A stretch of DNA of 64,000 nt, taken from an uncultured Pelagibacteraceae bacterium. GTDB lineage: Bacteria > Pseudomonadota > Alphaproteobacteria > Pelagibacterales > Pelagibacteraceae. The first letter of the stretch is position 1. Every line of letters begins with the position of its first letter. Positions 1-7,483 of this stretch are shown here, piece after piece. Location: assembly GCA_902585265.1 (NCBI GenBank), contig CACICY010000002.1, positions 1-64,000 on the forward strand, written 5' to 3'. The notes below the pieces were generated by a model. It was given only the letters and a program-made list of their open reading frames with translations. It ran no database searches and had not been told where the DNA came from. Position numbers and translations under genes: made by a program.

Positions 1-146
1 AGAAATTTCCAATTATCTAAGGTATTTGAATAAATTTGGCCCTTTTTATTCAATATTCTTTTTGCTTCTTGGGGCAAAGTATCTTTAAAAGATCTTAGTC
101 CTTGAACAGATTTATTTCTCTGCTTAGTATTATATTTAAAATTCAT
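1..146 (-). CDS. DUF721 / DciA-family protein, 5' part only
   Basis: This is the N-terminal 48 codons of a minus-strand gene cut by the window edge and absent from the ORF track. Translation from the ATG at 146 gives a basic leader followed by LPQEAKRILNKKGQIYSNTL and NWKF. This matches the opening of DUF721 proteins, where a kkGxIysxLxxNW pattern precedes the conserved W-VG segment. In many bacteria DUF721 proteins (DciA) load the replicative helicase DnaB. That role is family knowledge and is not shown here. No in-frame Met lies downstream in the visible part, so the ATG at 146 is the only start. It directly abuts the mutY ATG on the other strand. Confidence 0.75.
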   Translation of the reverse strand, partial: MNFKYNTKQRNKSVQGLRSFKDTLPQEAKRILNKKGQIYSNTLDNWKF

Positions 147-1133
147 ATGACAAGTCAAAACATACCAAATAAAATTTTAAATTGGTACGATAATAATAAA
201 AGAGATCTTCCTTGGCGAAAAAAAGTCTCTGGAACGCGAAAAGAATATTTTACTCTAGTAAGTGAATTTATGTTGCAACAAACACAAGTTAAAACTGTTA
301 TACCATATTTTGAAAATTTTATTTCTAAAATCCCAGATTTAAAAAGTTTATCAAGAGTTAGTGATGCTAAATTAATGAAATGTTGGGAAGGATTAGGCTA
401 TTATTCAAGAGCTAGAAATCTCAAAAAATCAGCAAAATATATTATAAGTGAATTTAATGGCCAGCTTCCAAATAATGAGGATGATTTAAAATCTCTTCCT
501 GGGGTTGGAGATTATACATCAAAAGCAATCATGGCAATTGCATTCAACAAAAAAATAATTCCTTTAGATGGAAATATTGAAAGAGTTTTAAAAAGAGTAT
601 TTTATTTAAAAAAAGAAAAAGAAATTTCTAAAGAAAATTTACATAAAAAAAAAACTTTTTTTAAAGAAACAAGTAGAGCTAGTGATTATGCTCAAGCTAT
701 AATGGAAATAGGTGCATTAATTTGTAAACCATCTAGCCCACTATGTTATCAATGTCCCATATCAAAAAATTGTAAATCTTTTAAAAAAAATGACTTTACA
801 ATTATTAAAATAAATAAATTTAATAAACAAAAGTTTTTTGAAGCAAGTATTTTTCTAAATAAGCAGAATAATTATTATCTTTTAAAAAATAGAAAATTTA
901 ACTTTTTAAAAGATATGCCCATATTCCCTATGAATGAGATACCTAAGATGAAGTTTAAAAATCACATAGGAAAAAGGATAAATATAAAGATGTCGAATAT
1001 GGATATGAGAATTGCAATCAAGATTAAAAATAATTTACCAGATAGGAAAGATGGATTTTTTGTAAATGTTAAAGATTTAAGTAATTGGACTTTACCTTCA
1101 TTTACAAAGAAAATACTTAATAGTATCAAATAA
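147..1133 (+). CDS. mutY: A/G-specific adenine glycosylase MutY
   Basis: MutY removes adenine mispaired with 8-oxoguanine or G in base excision repair. The 328-residue product has the N-terminal catalytic signature SEFMLQQTQVKTV, the helix-hairpin-helix plus catalytic Asp segment LPGVGDYTSKA...PLDGNIERV, and a [4Fe-4S] ligand set C-x6-C-x2-C-x5-C in ICKPSSPLCYQCPISKNC. The C-terminal NUDIX-like domain is present but diverged. The tracked ORF opens at 102, but family alignment (MTSQNIPNKILNWYDNN) favours the ATG at 147. That start leaves no spacer to the divergent DUF721 gene, so the promoter must lie inside that gene and the transcript may be leaderless. The gene is followed 4 bases later by the FAD monooxygenase. 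Confidence 0.93.
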   Translation: MTSQNIPNKILNWYDNNKRDLPWRKKVSGTRKEYFTLVSEFMLQQTQVKTVIPYFENFISKIPDLKSLSRVSDAKLMKCWEGLGYYSRARNLKKSAKYIISEFNGQLPNNEDDLKSLPGVGDYTSKAIMAIAFNKKIIPLDGNIERVLKRVFYLKKEKEISKENLHKKKTFFKETSRASDYAQAIMEIGALICKPSSPLCYQCPISKNCKSFKKNDFTIIKINKFNKQKFFEASIFLNKQNNYYLLKNRKFNFLKDMPIFPMNEIPKMKFKNHIGKRINIKMSNMDMRIAIKIKNNLPDRKDGFFVNVKDLSNWTLPSFTKKILNSIK

Positions 1134-1137
1134 ATTA

Positions 1138-2268
1138 ATGAAAAAAATTGCAATTATTGGTGGAGGAATATCAGGCTTATATTTTGCAAATATTTTAAAT
1201 AATCAAAAACAATTTGAATATAAGATATTTGAAAAAAAAGATAATTATAATTTTCTTGAAGGTTATGGAATTCAATTATCAGTGAATAGTATAAAATTAT
1301 TAAATAGTATTGGATTTAAAAATGTATCTGCATCTGAGATCAGCTTTCCTACAAAAGTGAATTTCATACAAGCAAATAATTCAAAAAAAATCTGTGAGAT
1401 AGACCTTACACAATTTAATGATTATACTAATAGATATACAACACTTAAAAGATCAACATTATTAAAATTCTTATTTCAAAACGTACCAAAAGAAAAAATA
1501 AAATTTAATTCAAATATAACAAAAGTAGAAAATTCAAATGGCATCACAATTTCTTTTGGAGATAATAAAAATGAGAAATTCGATTATTTGATTGTTTCTG
1601 ACGGTATTTTTTCACAAACAAAGTCATTAATATTTAATGAAAGTATATATCCAAAATATAATCTTAATGTTGCATTGCGAGGTAAATTAAAAGGTGATTA
1701 TGGTAGTGATATTTCAATATATATGGGATCGAATAGTCACTATGTGATCTATCCTGTAAATCAAAATAACGAGCATAATTTTGTAGCGATTGTAAAAAAA
1801 AAATTATCCTCAGATCAATTAAAAAATTATGATTTATTTAAATCTACAGAATTTTTGAACTCTTTAGTATCTGGATTGCAAAAAACATCCCAAATAAGCT
1901 TTGAAAATTTAAGTGAATTGAAATCATTTCCTGTTTATGTCAGCAGCGACTTTCCAGGTTATAATAAAAAAAATATATTTTTATCAGGTGATGCTTTATT
2001 CACTTTTCCCCCATCATTTGCTCAAGGAGCCTCTCAAAGTATCGAAACTGCAAATGATATATTAAAAAGTATTTTGAAAGGTACAAATGAATTCTATCAA
2101 GAAAGGATTCGGAGTATTTCTTCTATAAATAATAAATCTAAGTTAAACCATTTTTCATTTCACTTATCAAATCCCATCAATATTTTTATTAGAAATAAAA
2201 TTTTGAAATATCTCTCAAAAAATAAAAAATTTCTTGAAAGTTATTTGGGTAAAATTTACAGAGCTTAA
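1138..2268 (+). CDS. FAD-dependent monooxygenase (UbiH / salicylate hydroxylase-like)
   Basis: This is a 376-residue flavoprotein of the class A aromatic hydroxylase fold. The N-terminus carries the Rossmann dinucleotide motif IAIIGGGISGLYFAN. A central YLIVSDGIFSQTK corresponds to the DG motif, and LSGDALFTFPPSFAQGASQSIE is the GD motif that binds the FAD ribityl. Together these define a hydroxylase or epoxidase acting on an aromatic or polyprenyl substrate. The substrate cannot be read from sequence. UbiH-type ubiquinone hydroxylation is possible, but the closest resemblance is to salicylate hydroxylase/zeaxanthin epoxidase-like members. It follows mutY by 4 bases and converges on ccrM with a 4-base TTAA overlap of both stop codons. 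Confidence 0.8.
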   Translation: MKKIAIIGGGISGLYFANILNNQKQFEYKIFEKKDNYNFLEGYGIQLSVNSIKLLNSIGFKNVSASEISFPTKVNFIQANNSKKICEIDLTQFNDYTNRYTTLKRSTLLKFLFQNVPKEKIKFNSNITKVENSNGITISFGDNKNEKFDYLIVSDGIFSQTKSLIFNESIYPKYNLNVALRGKLKGDYGSDISIYMGSNSHYVIYPVNQNNEHNFVAIVKKKLSSDQLKNYDLFKSTEFLNSLVSGLQKTSQISFENLSELKSFPVYVSSDFPGYNKKNIFLSGDALFTFPPSFAQGASQSIETANDILKSILKGTNEFYQERIRSISSINNKSKLNHFSFHLSNPINIFIRNKILKYLSKNKKFLESYLGKIYRA

Positions 2269-3338
2269 TTTGTAGGCCTTAATCTTTGTCTCAAATCATC
2301 AATTGGTTTTAAAGAATTTCCAGATTTATAATGCCAAAAAGTCCATCCGTTACAACTTTCTGCACCAATAATTTTTGCTGCAACTTTATGGATTGAACCC
2401 TCCGATTGTTGATATTTTATACTTCCATCCACCATAATTTTAGCATTTACTTTTTTCTTTTGATCATAAATTTCTGTTCCAGGTTTTATCAAGCCCATTT
2501 CAACTAATGATCCAAAAGGAATTCTTGGTTTAGATCTATTATTTTGAAGTGTATCAAGATATTCATCTTTTATGACATCTGTATTTTCTAATCTTTTTTT
2601 TGTAGCGTCAAAATAATTTTTTTCTTTTTCAATTCCAAAATACTTTCTACGTAATTTTTTAGAAACAACAGCCGTGGTACCTGATCCTAAAAATGGATCT
2701 AAAATAAAATCATTTTTATTTGATGAGGCTAATATTATTCTATGGAGTAACGCTTCTGGTTTTTGAGTAGAATGGACTTTTTTTCCATTGTTTTTTAATC
2801 TTTCTTTGCCATTACAGATTGGAAGGTTCCATGTAGATCTCATTTGGAGGTCATCATTCAAGCATTTTAATGATTGATAATTGAAAGTGTATTTCGACCC
2901 CTCACTTTTTGATGCCCAAATAAGTGTTTCATGTGCGTTAGTAAACCTTGTTCCCCTAAAATTTGGCATTGGATTATTTTTATTCCAAATTACATCGTTT
3001 AGTATCCAAAAACCTAAATCTTGGATTGTAGCACCCACTCTAAAAATATTGTGATAACTACCTATTACCCAAATCGATCCATTCTTTTTTAAAATTCTCT
3101 TACATTCTTTTAACCAATCAAAAGTAAATTCATCATAACTTTTAAAACTTTCAAATTGATCCCATTTATCGTCTACAGCATCTACTTTAGATGTATCCGG
3201 TCTGCTTAATTCTTTTTTTAATTGAAGGTTGTATGGGGGATCAGCAAAAATAAGATCAAAAGTTTCATCAGGAATTTTTTTTAATTCCTTTAAACTATCT
3301 CCATTAATAATCTTGTTTTTTAAAGTTTGATTACTCAT
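2265..3338 (-). CDS. ccrM: CcrM-type adenine DNA methyltransferase (GANTC)
   Basis: This 357-residue protein is a beta-class N6-adenine methyltransferase. It has the catalytic DPPY motif early (FADPPYNLQL) and the SAM-binding FLGSGTT late. The C-terminal RAMA-like domain (IPFGSLVEMGLIKPGTEIY ... GWTFWHYK) is typical of CcrM/HinfI-type enzymes of alphaproteobacteria, which methylate GANTC and act in cell-cycle control. There is no restriction endonuclease beside it, so it is an orphan methylase. Three GANTC sites lie in the 75 bases upstream, two of them inside the predicted promoter. The GANTC specificity is inferred from family resemblance. Confidence 0.92.
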   Translation of the reverse strand: MSNQTLKNKIINGDSLKELKKIPDETFDLIFADPPYNLQLKKELSRPDTSKVDAVDDKWDQFESFKSYDEFTFDWLKECKRILKKNGSIWVIGSYHNIFRVGATIQDLGFWILNDVIWNKNNPMPNFRGTRFTNAHETLIWASKSEGSKYTFNYQSLKCLNDDLQMRSTWNLPICNGKERLKNNGKKVHSTQKPEALLHRIILASSNKNDFILDPFLGSGTTAVVSKKLRRKYFGIEKEKNYFDATKKRLENTDVIKDEYLDTLQNNRSKPRIPFGSLVEMGLIKPGTEIYDQKKKVNAKIMVDGSIKYQQSEGSIHKVAAKIIGAESCNGWTFWHYKSGNSLKPIDDLRQRLRPTN

Positions 3339-3351
3339 TTTCTAATTATTA

Positions 3352-3380
3352 ATTAGACTCCAGAGTAGAGTCTCCGTCAA
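3352..3380 (-). promoter_or_regulatory. ccrM promoter with embedded GANTC sites
   Basis: On the minus strand a -35 TTGACG (3375-3380) is followed after exactly 17 bases by -10 TCTAAT (3352-3357). These match the sigma-70 consensus at 5 of 6 positions each. GANTC sites sit at 3356-3360, overlapping the -10 edge, and at 3368-3372 in the spacer. The two halves form a 6-base inverted repeat (AGACTC/GAGTCT). A third site lies at 3400-3404. The predicted transcription start is only a few bases before the ccrM ATG. Control by methylation is inference. Confidence 0.6.
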
Positions 3381-3413
3381 CCTGAGATTGAATTATTTTG
3401 AGTCTACTTGTTA

Positions 3414-3992
3414 CTATTTTTTTTTAAGACTCAATATGTTGTGTATAGGACTGAATGTTTTTCGATGAAATCTAGTTACTCCATATTTTCTAATAGCATT
3501 AATGTGATCTCTAGTCCCATAACCCGCATTTAAATCCCATTTATATTTTTTAAAACTTTCTGACATTTTGATCATCAGTTTATCTCTCGAAACTTTTGCA
3601 ATTATTGATGCTGCTGAAATTTGTTTAATTTTTTGGTCTCCTTTAATTATAGTTTTAACAAGATAATTTCTTAATTCTGGTGATTTATTTCCATCAATAA
3701 GTACTAAATTTGGTTTAACTTTTAGTTTTTTTATAGCTCTCTTCATGGCTAATAAACTAGCATTTAAAATATTTAGTTTTTCTATTTCCTTAACTGAGGC
3801 AGATCCTATAGTCCAAATAGAATTTTTTTTTATATATTTTGCTAATTTTTCTCTATCAATCTTATTTAACTTTTTTGAATCTTTTATCTCTTTCTTGTTA
3901 ATATTTTTTTTTAGAATAACAGCTGCAGCATATACTGGACCAATTAAACTTCCTCTACCAACTTCATCAACTCCAGCTATAATTTTTCTCAT
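3414..3992 (-). CDS. rnhB: Ribonuclease HII
   Basis: RNase HII cleaves the RNA strand of RNA/DNA hybrids and single ribonucleotides in DNA. The 192-residue protein opens with the signature IAGVDEVGRGSLIGPVYAAAV, holding the first catalytic Asp-Glu pair. LVLIDGNKS supplies the next Asp, and SAASIIAKVSRDKLM is the classical later motif. Length is normal for the family. Its ATG shares its A with the stop codon of the 44-residue membrane ORF upstream (TAATG), so translation is probably coupled. ccrM follows on the same strand after 75 bases. Confidence 0.95.
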   Translation of the reverse strand: MRKIIAGVDEVGRGSLIGPVYAAAVILKKNINKKEIKDSKKLNKIDREKLAKYIKKNSIWTIGSASVKEIEKLNILNASLLAMKRAIKKLKVKPNLVLIDGNKSPELRNYLVKTIIKGDQKIKQISAASIIAKVSRDKLMIKMSESFKKYKWDLNAGYGTRDHINAIRKYGVTRFHRKTFSPIHNILSLKKK

Positions 3993-4126
3993 TAAGTAAT
4001 AAAAAAATGATATAAAAGTGCTCCAATTATCAAACCTTTAATAAAAGTAATCCACAATAATCCATAATTTGAAAGATTAAGTTTTTCTCTCCACCAATTT
4101 ATATATTTTTTATGTATTTCTATCAT
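3992..4126 (-). CDS. Small single-pass membrane protein (44 aa), not in ORF track
   Basis: I found this short ORF by translating the gap between rnhB and the uracil-DNA glycosylase. It encodes 44 residues starting MIEIHKKYINWWREKLNLSN. A hydrophobic stretch of about 20 residues follows (LLWITFIKGLIIGALLYHFF), then the stop. The basic, Trp-containing amphipathic start followed by one membrane span suggests a small inner-membrane protein. The stop codon overlaps the rnhB start as TAATG. The gene fills the otherwise empty gap almost exactly, and both facts argue that it is real. I do not recognise a function. Confidence 0.65.
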   Translation of the reverse strand: MIEIHKKYINWWREKLNLSNYGLLWITFIKGLIIGALLYHFFIT

Positions 4127-4133
4127 CGTAAAG

Positions 4134-4838
4134 TTAGACTGATATTCTTAATTCATCAATTTTCTTCCTGATTTGTTTTAAATCAGCCCAAGAATATTTT
4201 TTTTGTTCAGCTTGCCTTAATAAATATGCTGGGTGAAATGTGATCATTGTCAAGTATGTTTTATTATGAATGATTAAATCTTTCCAAACACCTCTTTCTT
4301 TTGAAATTTTTATCTTAGATCCAAAAAGTGATTCCATGGCTGAACTACCCATCAGAATTAAAATTTTAGGATCAATAATTGAAATATGTTTTCGAAGAAA
4401 ATTCGAATATCTATTAATTTCTGAAGGCTCAGGCTTTCTGTTATTTGGTGGTCGATAGTTAACTACATTAGTAATATAAACATTATTTCTTTTTATTTGA
4501 ATAGCCTCTAACATTTTATTCAATAATAGCCCAGCGTCTCCCACAAATGGCTTCCCTTGCTCGTCTTCTTTTTGACCTGGGCCTTCACCGATTACCATAA
4601 TTTTACTTTCGCTGTTCCCATCAGCAAATACTAGTTGCGTAGCATTATTCTTCAGTTCACAATTATCTATATTTTCGATTTCATTCTTTAATTCTAAAAG
4701 AAGTTTTTTTTTATCTTCTAGCTGTGGTTTAGTTTTAAGTCTGTTAATTGGCTTATCGTTAAATATATATTCAATTTCATTTGAGTTAAGATTTTCAAGG
4801 TTTAATATGTCATTTTGATTTTTGAGATTTAAAGTCAT
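4134..4838 (-). CDS. Uracil-DNA glycosylase, family 4/5-like
   Basis: This protein excises uracil from DNA. The body carries VIGEGPGQKEDEQGKPFVGDAG, the GEAPG-type first motif with the following FxGxAG. YITNVVNYRPPNNRKPEP is the conserved N-V-xxRPPxNRxP block, and TFHPAYLLRQ is the second active-site motif. This is the family 4 layout, with a poorly conserved N-terminal extension of about 70 residues. The Cys residues expected for the family-4 [4Fe-4S] cluster are not obvious: the stretch has GEGPG rather than a Cys-rich pattern, so cluster binding is uncertain. The ORF track extends to 4931, but the ATG at 4838 avoids overlap with the divergent TPR gene and leaves a 10-base spacer. Confidence 0.85.
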   Translation of the reverse strand: MTLNLKNQNDILNLENLNSNEIEYIFNDKPINRLKTKPQLEDKKKLLLELKNEIENIDNCELKNNATQLVFADGNSESKIMVIGEGPGQKEDEQGKPFVGDAGLLLNKMLEAIQIKRNNVYITNVVNYRPPNNRKPEPSEINRYSNFLRKHISIIDPKILILMGSSAMESLFGSKIKISKERGVWKDLIIHNKTYLTMITFHPAYLLRQAEQKKYSWADLKQIRKKIDELRISV

Positions 4839-4848
4839 AAATTTTAAT

Positions 4849-6522
4849 ATGAAAATTTTATTAATAATTTTATCATTTTTAGCACTGCAGACCAGTACAT
4901 ATTCAAGTACTTCTGAAGATAATAAATTCAATCAAAAGTATCTCTCTAATTATTTTTCTGCTTTAGTTTCATCAGGTAATCAAAAAAATGAGGCAGCACT
5001 TGATTATTTTAATTCATCTAAATTTCTTATCCAAAAACATGATAATTTTTTAAAAAAGTATGTATTTTCACTAGTTTTAAATGGACAAGTTAAAAAAGGA
5101 ATAGACCAAATAAAAATTTCAAAAAATGATATTAATTCAAATACCTTTGAGCTTAACCTTCTCCTTTTAGTTGATAGCTTTAAGAAAAAAGATTTTAAAC
5201 AAGCCAATAAAAGAATCAAAGAATTTCAAATGGACAAAGATGATGGAACTTACGAATACGTAATTTACAAAATTTTAAAAGATTTTAATTATCTGTTTAT
5301 TAAAAAAGAGGCTATTGAAGATAATAAATATGGATCATTAAGTTTAATTTCAACTGCTTTTCAGAATTGTTATTTAAACTCACAAAAAACAAATTCATAT
5401 TTTGAAAGGTTATTAAATAGTTCTGATGGAGATTATTCGAGATATATGTATTTTTATTTTGCAAATCTCATTGAGAATAAAGAACTTAAAAAAGTAAATG
5501 AAGTATCAAAAAGAATTGAACCTTTAGGAGATAGTATATTATTACATCAAATCAAAGATTGGATTGATAATGAAGATTATAAAAAATTTAAAACTCATTT
5601 CTCTTGTAAAAATGAAAATGATATTTTGGCTGAGATTTTTTATTTGGTATCTAATTTATTTTCCACGCAAAATATTTTTGATCAGTCAAATTTTTATTTA
5701 AGAATATCAGAATACTTAAATCCTAAATTTTATTTCAATCGGACTTTGCTTGCTGAAAATTATTACTTAAATAAGAATAATTACCAAGCTAATAAAATTT
5801 TAGAAGATTTCAAAAAAAAAGATAAATTATACTTTTGGTATAAAACAAAAAAGATTGGGAGAATACTATCTGAAGATAATTCAGAAGAAGAAGCTGCAAT
5901 TTATATTAAGAAGCATTTCAATTCTATAAAGTCTCCAACTTTAAAAATCCTTTATGACTATGCAAACATTAATAAAGGTTTTGAAAATTATGAAATTGCT
6001 ATCGAATATTACACCGAATTAATGAAAAAGGTTGAAAAGAATTCTTATGCACTCTCAAGGATCCTTTACAGAAGAGGTAGCAGCTATGAAAGGATGGGAA
6101 ATTATGAAAAAGCGGACAAAGATATGTTGGAGAGTTTAAAAATATATCCAAATGAACCATATACTATGAATTATCTTGCTTATAGTTGGCTAGAAAGAAA
6201 TCACAAAATAGATGAAGCAATAGAAATGATACAGTCGGCCTATAAACAAAAAGAAGATGATCCATATATAACAGATTCTGTCGGTTGGGGATATTATTTG
6301 ATTGGTGATTATGTTAATGCTGAAAAATACTTAAAAAGAGCTTTGCAGCTTATGCCAGACGATCCAATTGTTAACGATCATTATGGCGATGTTCTTTGGA
6401 GACTAAATAAAAAACTACAAGCAAACTATTATTGGCGGGCTGTTTTAGGGTTTGAGGAAACAGAAGATAAAATGAAATTAAAAATAAAATCTAAATTATT
6501 AGAGGGTTTAGAAAAATCATAA
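4849..6522 (+). CDS. Secreted/periplasmic TPR-repeat protein
   Basis: A 557-residue protein with a signal peptide (MKILLIILSFLALQTSTYSS) and an extended helical body. The last 200 residues contain clear tetratricopeptide repeats, for example RRGSSYERMGNYEKADKDML, GWGYYLIGDYVNAEKYLKRA and YGDVLWRLNKKLQANYYWRA. TPR proteins act as scaffolds. Alphaproteobacteria often carry such a gene just upstream of ispE, and here the gap to ispE is only 3 bases. No lipobox Cys is visible at the signal-peptide end. The start at 4849 is preferred over the track's 4822 because it begins the signal peptide directly. Confidence 0.8.
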   Translation: MKILLIILSFLALQTSTYSSTSEDNKFNQKYLSNYFSALVSSGNQKNEAALDYFNSSKFLIQKHDNFLKKYVFSLVLNGQVKKGIDQIKISKNDINSNTFELNLLLLVDSFKKKDFKQANKRIKEFQMDKDDGTYEYVIYKILKDFNYLFIKKEAIEDNKYGSLSLISTAFQNCYLNSQKTNSYFERLLNSSDGDYSRYMYFYFANLIENKELKKVNEVSKRIEPLGDSILLHQIKDWIDNEDYKKFKTHFSCKNENDILAEIFYLVSNLFSTQNIFDQSNFYLRISEYLNPKFYFNRTLLAENYYLNKNNYQANKILEDFKKKDKLYFWYKTKKIGRILSEDNSEEEAAIYIKKHFNSIKSPTLKILYDYANINKGFENYEIAIEYYTELMKKVEKNSYALSRILYRRGSSYERMGNYEKADKDMLESLKIYPNEPYTMNYLAYSWLERNHKIDEAIEMIQSAYKQKEDDPYITDSVGWGYYLIGDYVNAEKYLKRALQLMPDDPIVNDHYGDVLWRLNKKLQANYYWRAVLGFEETEDKMKLKIKSKLLEGLEKS

Positions 6523-6525
6523 TTA

Positions 6526-7374
6526 ATGAGATTTGAAAAGATTAAATCACATGCAAAAATTAATTTATCGCTTAACGTTCTAGGAAAACGAAAGTCAAAA
6601 CTTCATAATTTAGAAACTCTAGTTGCTTTTGTTGATTTACATGATCAAATTTTTATTAAAAGAATAAACAATAAAAATCATGTAGTAAGATTTTCAGGAC
6701 AATTTTCTAATAAAGTACCAAAAGTAAATACTGTTAGTAATTTGTTAAATATTCTAGATAAAAAAAAAAAATTAAAAAATCATAAATATTCAATTTTAAT
6801 AAAAAAAAATATTCCTCAAAAAGCTGGACTTGGTGGGGGCTCTATGAATGCGGCCTCTTTAATAAATTACTTTGAAAAAAAAAATAAAATCAATTTAACA
6901 TTAAAGGAGAGACATAATTTATGTTCAAAATTAGGGTCAGATGTAATTTTGGGTATTGATCAAAAAAATTTAATTATTTCTTACAAAAAAAAAACTACAA
7001 AAATTAAAAAAAATTTAAAAATGTTCGTTTTAATGGTTAAACCTAATTTTGGCTGTTCTACAAAAGTTATCTTTAACGGAGTTAGACATTACTCAAAACC
7101 ACAATTATCAAAAATAAAGTCAAAAAATATTGATTTTAATTTAATGTCAAAGTTAAAAAATGATTTAGAAATCATATCTACAAAAAAATATCCTAGACTT
7201 CAGAAACTTAGAGATTATTTTTTAAATATTGATAAAAATTCATATGTAAGAATGTCAGGATCTGGCTCAACAATCGTTGGGTATTTTAAGTCCAAAAAAG
7301 CCGCACTAAATGCAAAGAAATTATTAAGAAAAAATTATAAAAACTATTGGTGTAATTTATCAAAAACTATATAA
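6526..7374 (+). CDS. ispE: 4-diphosphocytidyl-2-C-methyl-D-erythritol kinase
   Basis: IspE phosphorylates CDP-methylerythritol in the non-mevalonate isoprenoid pathway. The 282-residue GHMP kinase opens with SHAKINLSLNVLGKR, the usual substrate-binding Lys-Asn segment. The ATP loop IPQKAGLGGGSMNAASL follows, and the third GHMP motif is RMSGSGSTIVGYF near the C-terminus. Length is close to the E. coli enzyme. The sequence is unusually lysine- and asparagine-rich, consistent with the AT-rich genome. It lies 3 bases after the TPR gene and is followed by tRNA-Gln. Confidence 0.93.
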   Translation: MRFEKIKSHAKINLSLNVLGKRKSKLHNLETLVAFVDLHDQIFIKRINNKNHVVRFSGQFSNKVPKVNTVSNLLNILDKKKKLKNHKYSILIKKNIPQKAGLGGGSMNAASLINYFEKKNKINLTLKERHNLCSKLGSDVILGIDQKNLIISYKKKTTKIKKNLKMFVLMVKPNFGCSTKVIFNGVRHYSKPQLSKIKSKNIDFNLMSKLKNDLEIISTKKYPRLQKLRDYFLNIDKNSYVRMSGSGSTIVGYFKSKKAALNAKKLLRKNYKNYWCNLSKTI

Positions 7375-7406
7375 AGCTTTTTTTTTGTGATATATGAAAT
7401 TAATTT

Positions 7407-7480
7407 TGGGGTGTAGCCAAGTGGTAAGGCAGCGGTTTTTGGTACCGCCATCCTAGGTTCGAATCCTAGCACCCCAGCCA
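7407..7480 (+). tRNA. tRNA-Gln (TTG)
   Basis: A full cloverleaf is visible: a 7-bp acceptor stem TGGGGTG/CACCCCA, a D-arm GCC-AAGTGGTAA-GGC with the canonical GG, an anticodon stem GCGGT/ACCGC with loop TTTTGGT (anticodon TTG), and a T-arm with TTCGAAT. The discriminator is G and CCA is encoded in the gene. It lies 3 bases before the start of the tRNA nucleotidyltransferase gene. Confidence 0.97.
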
Positions 7481-7483
7481 CTT

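Noticed and set aside
3993-4133. Gap between rnhB and the glycosylase gene as plain intergenic DNA
   Set aside because: Translation of the minus strand shows the 44-residue membrane ORF that fills it.
4270-4458. Tracked plus-strand ORF inside the uracil-DNA glycosylase gene
   Set aside because: It is a shadow frame of a gene with clear family motifs and has no recognisable protein features. The same reasoning applies to the other antisense ORFs in the track.
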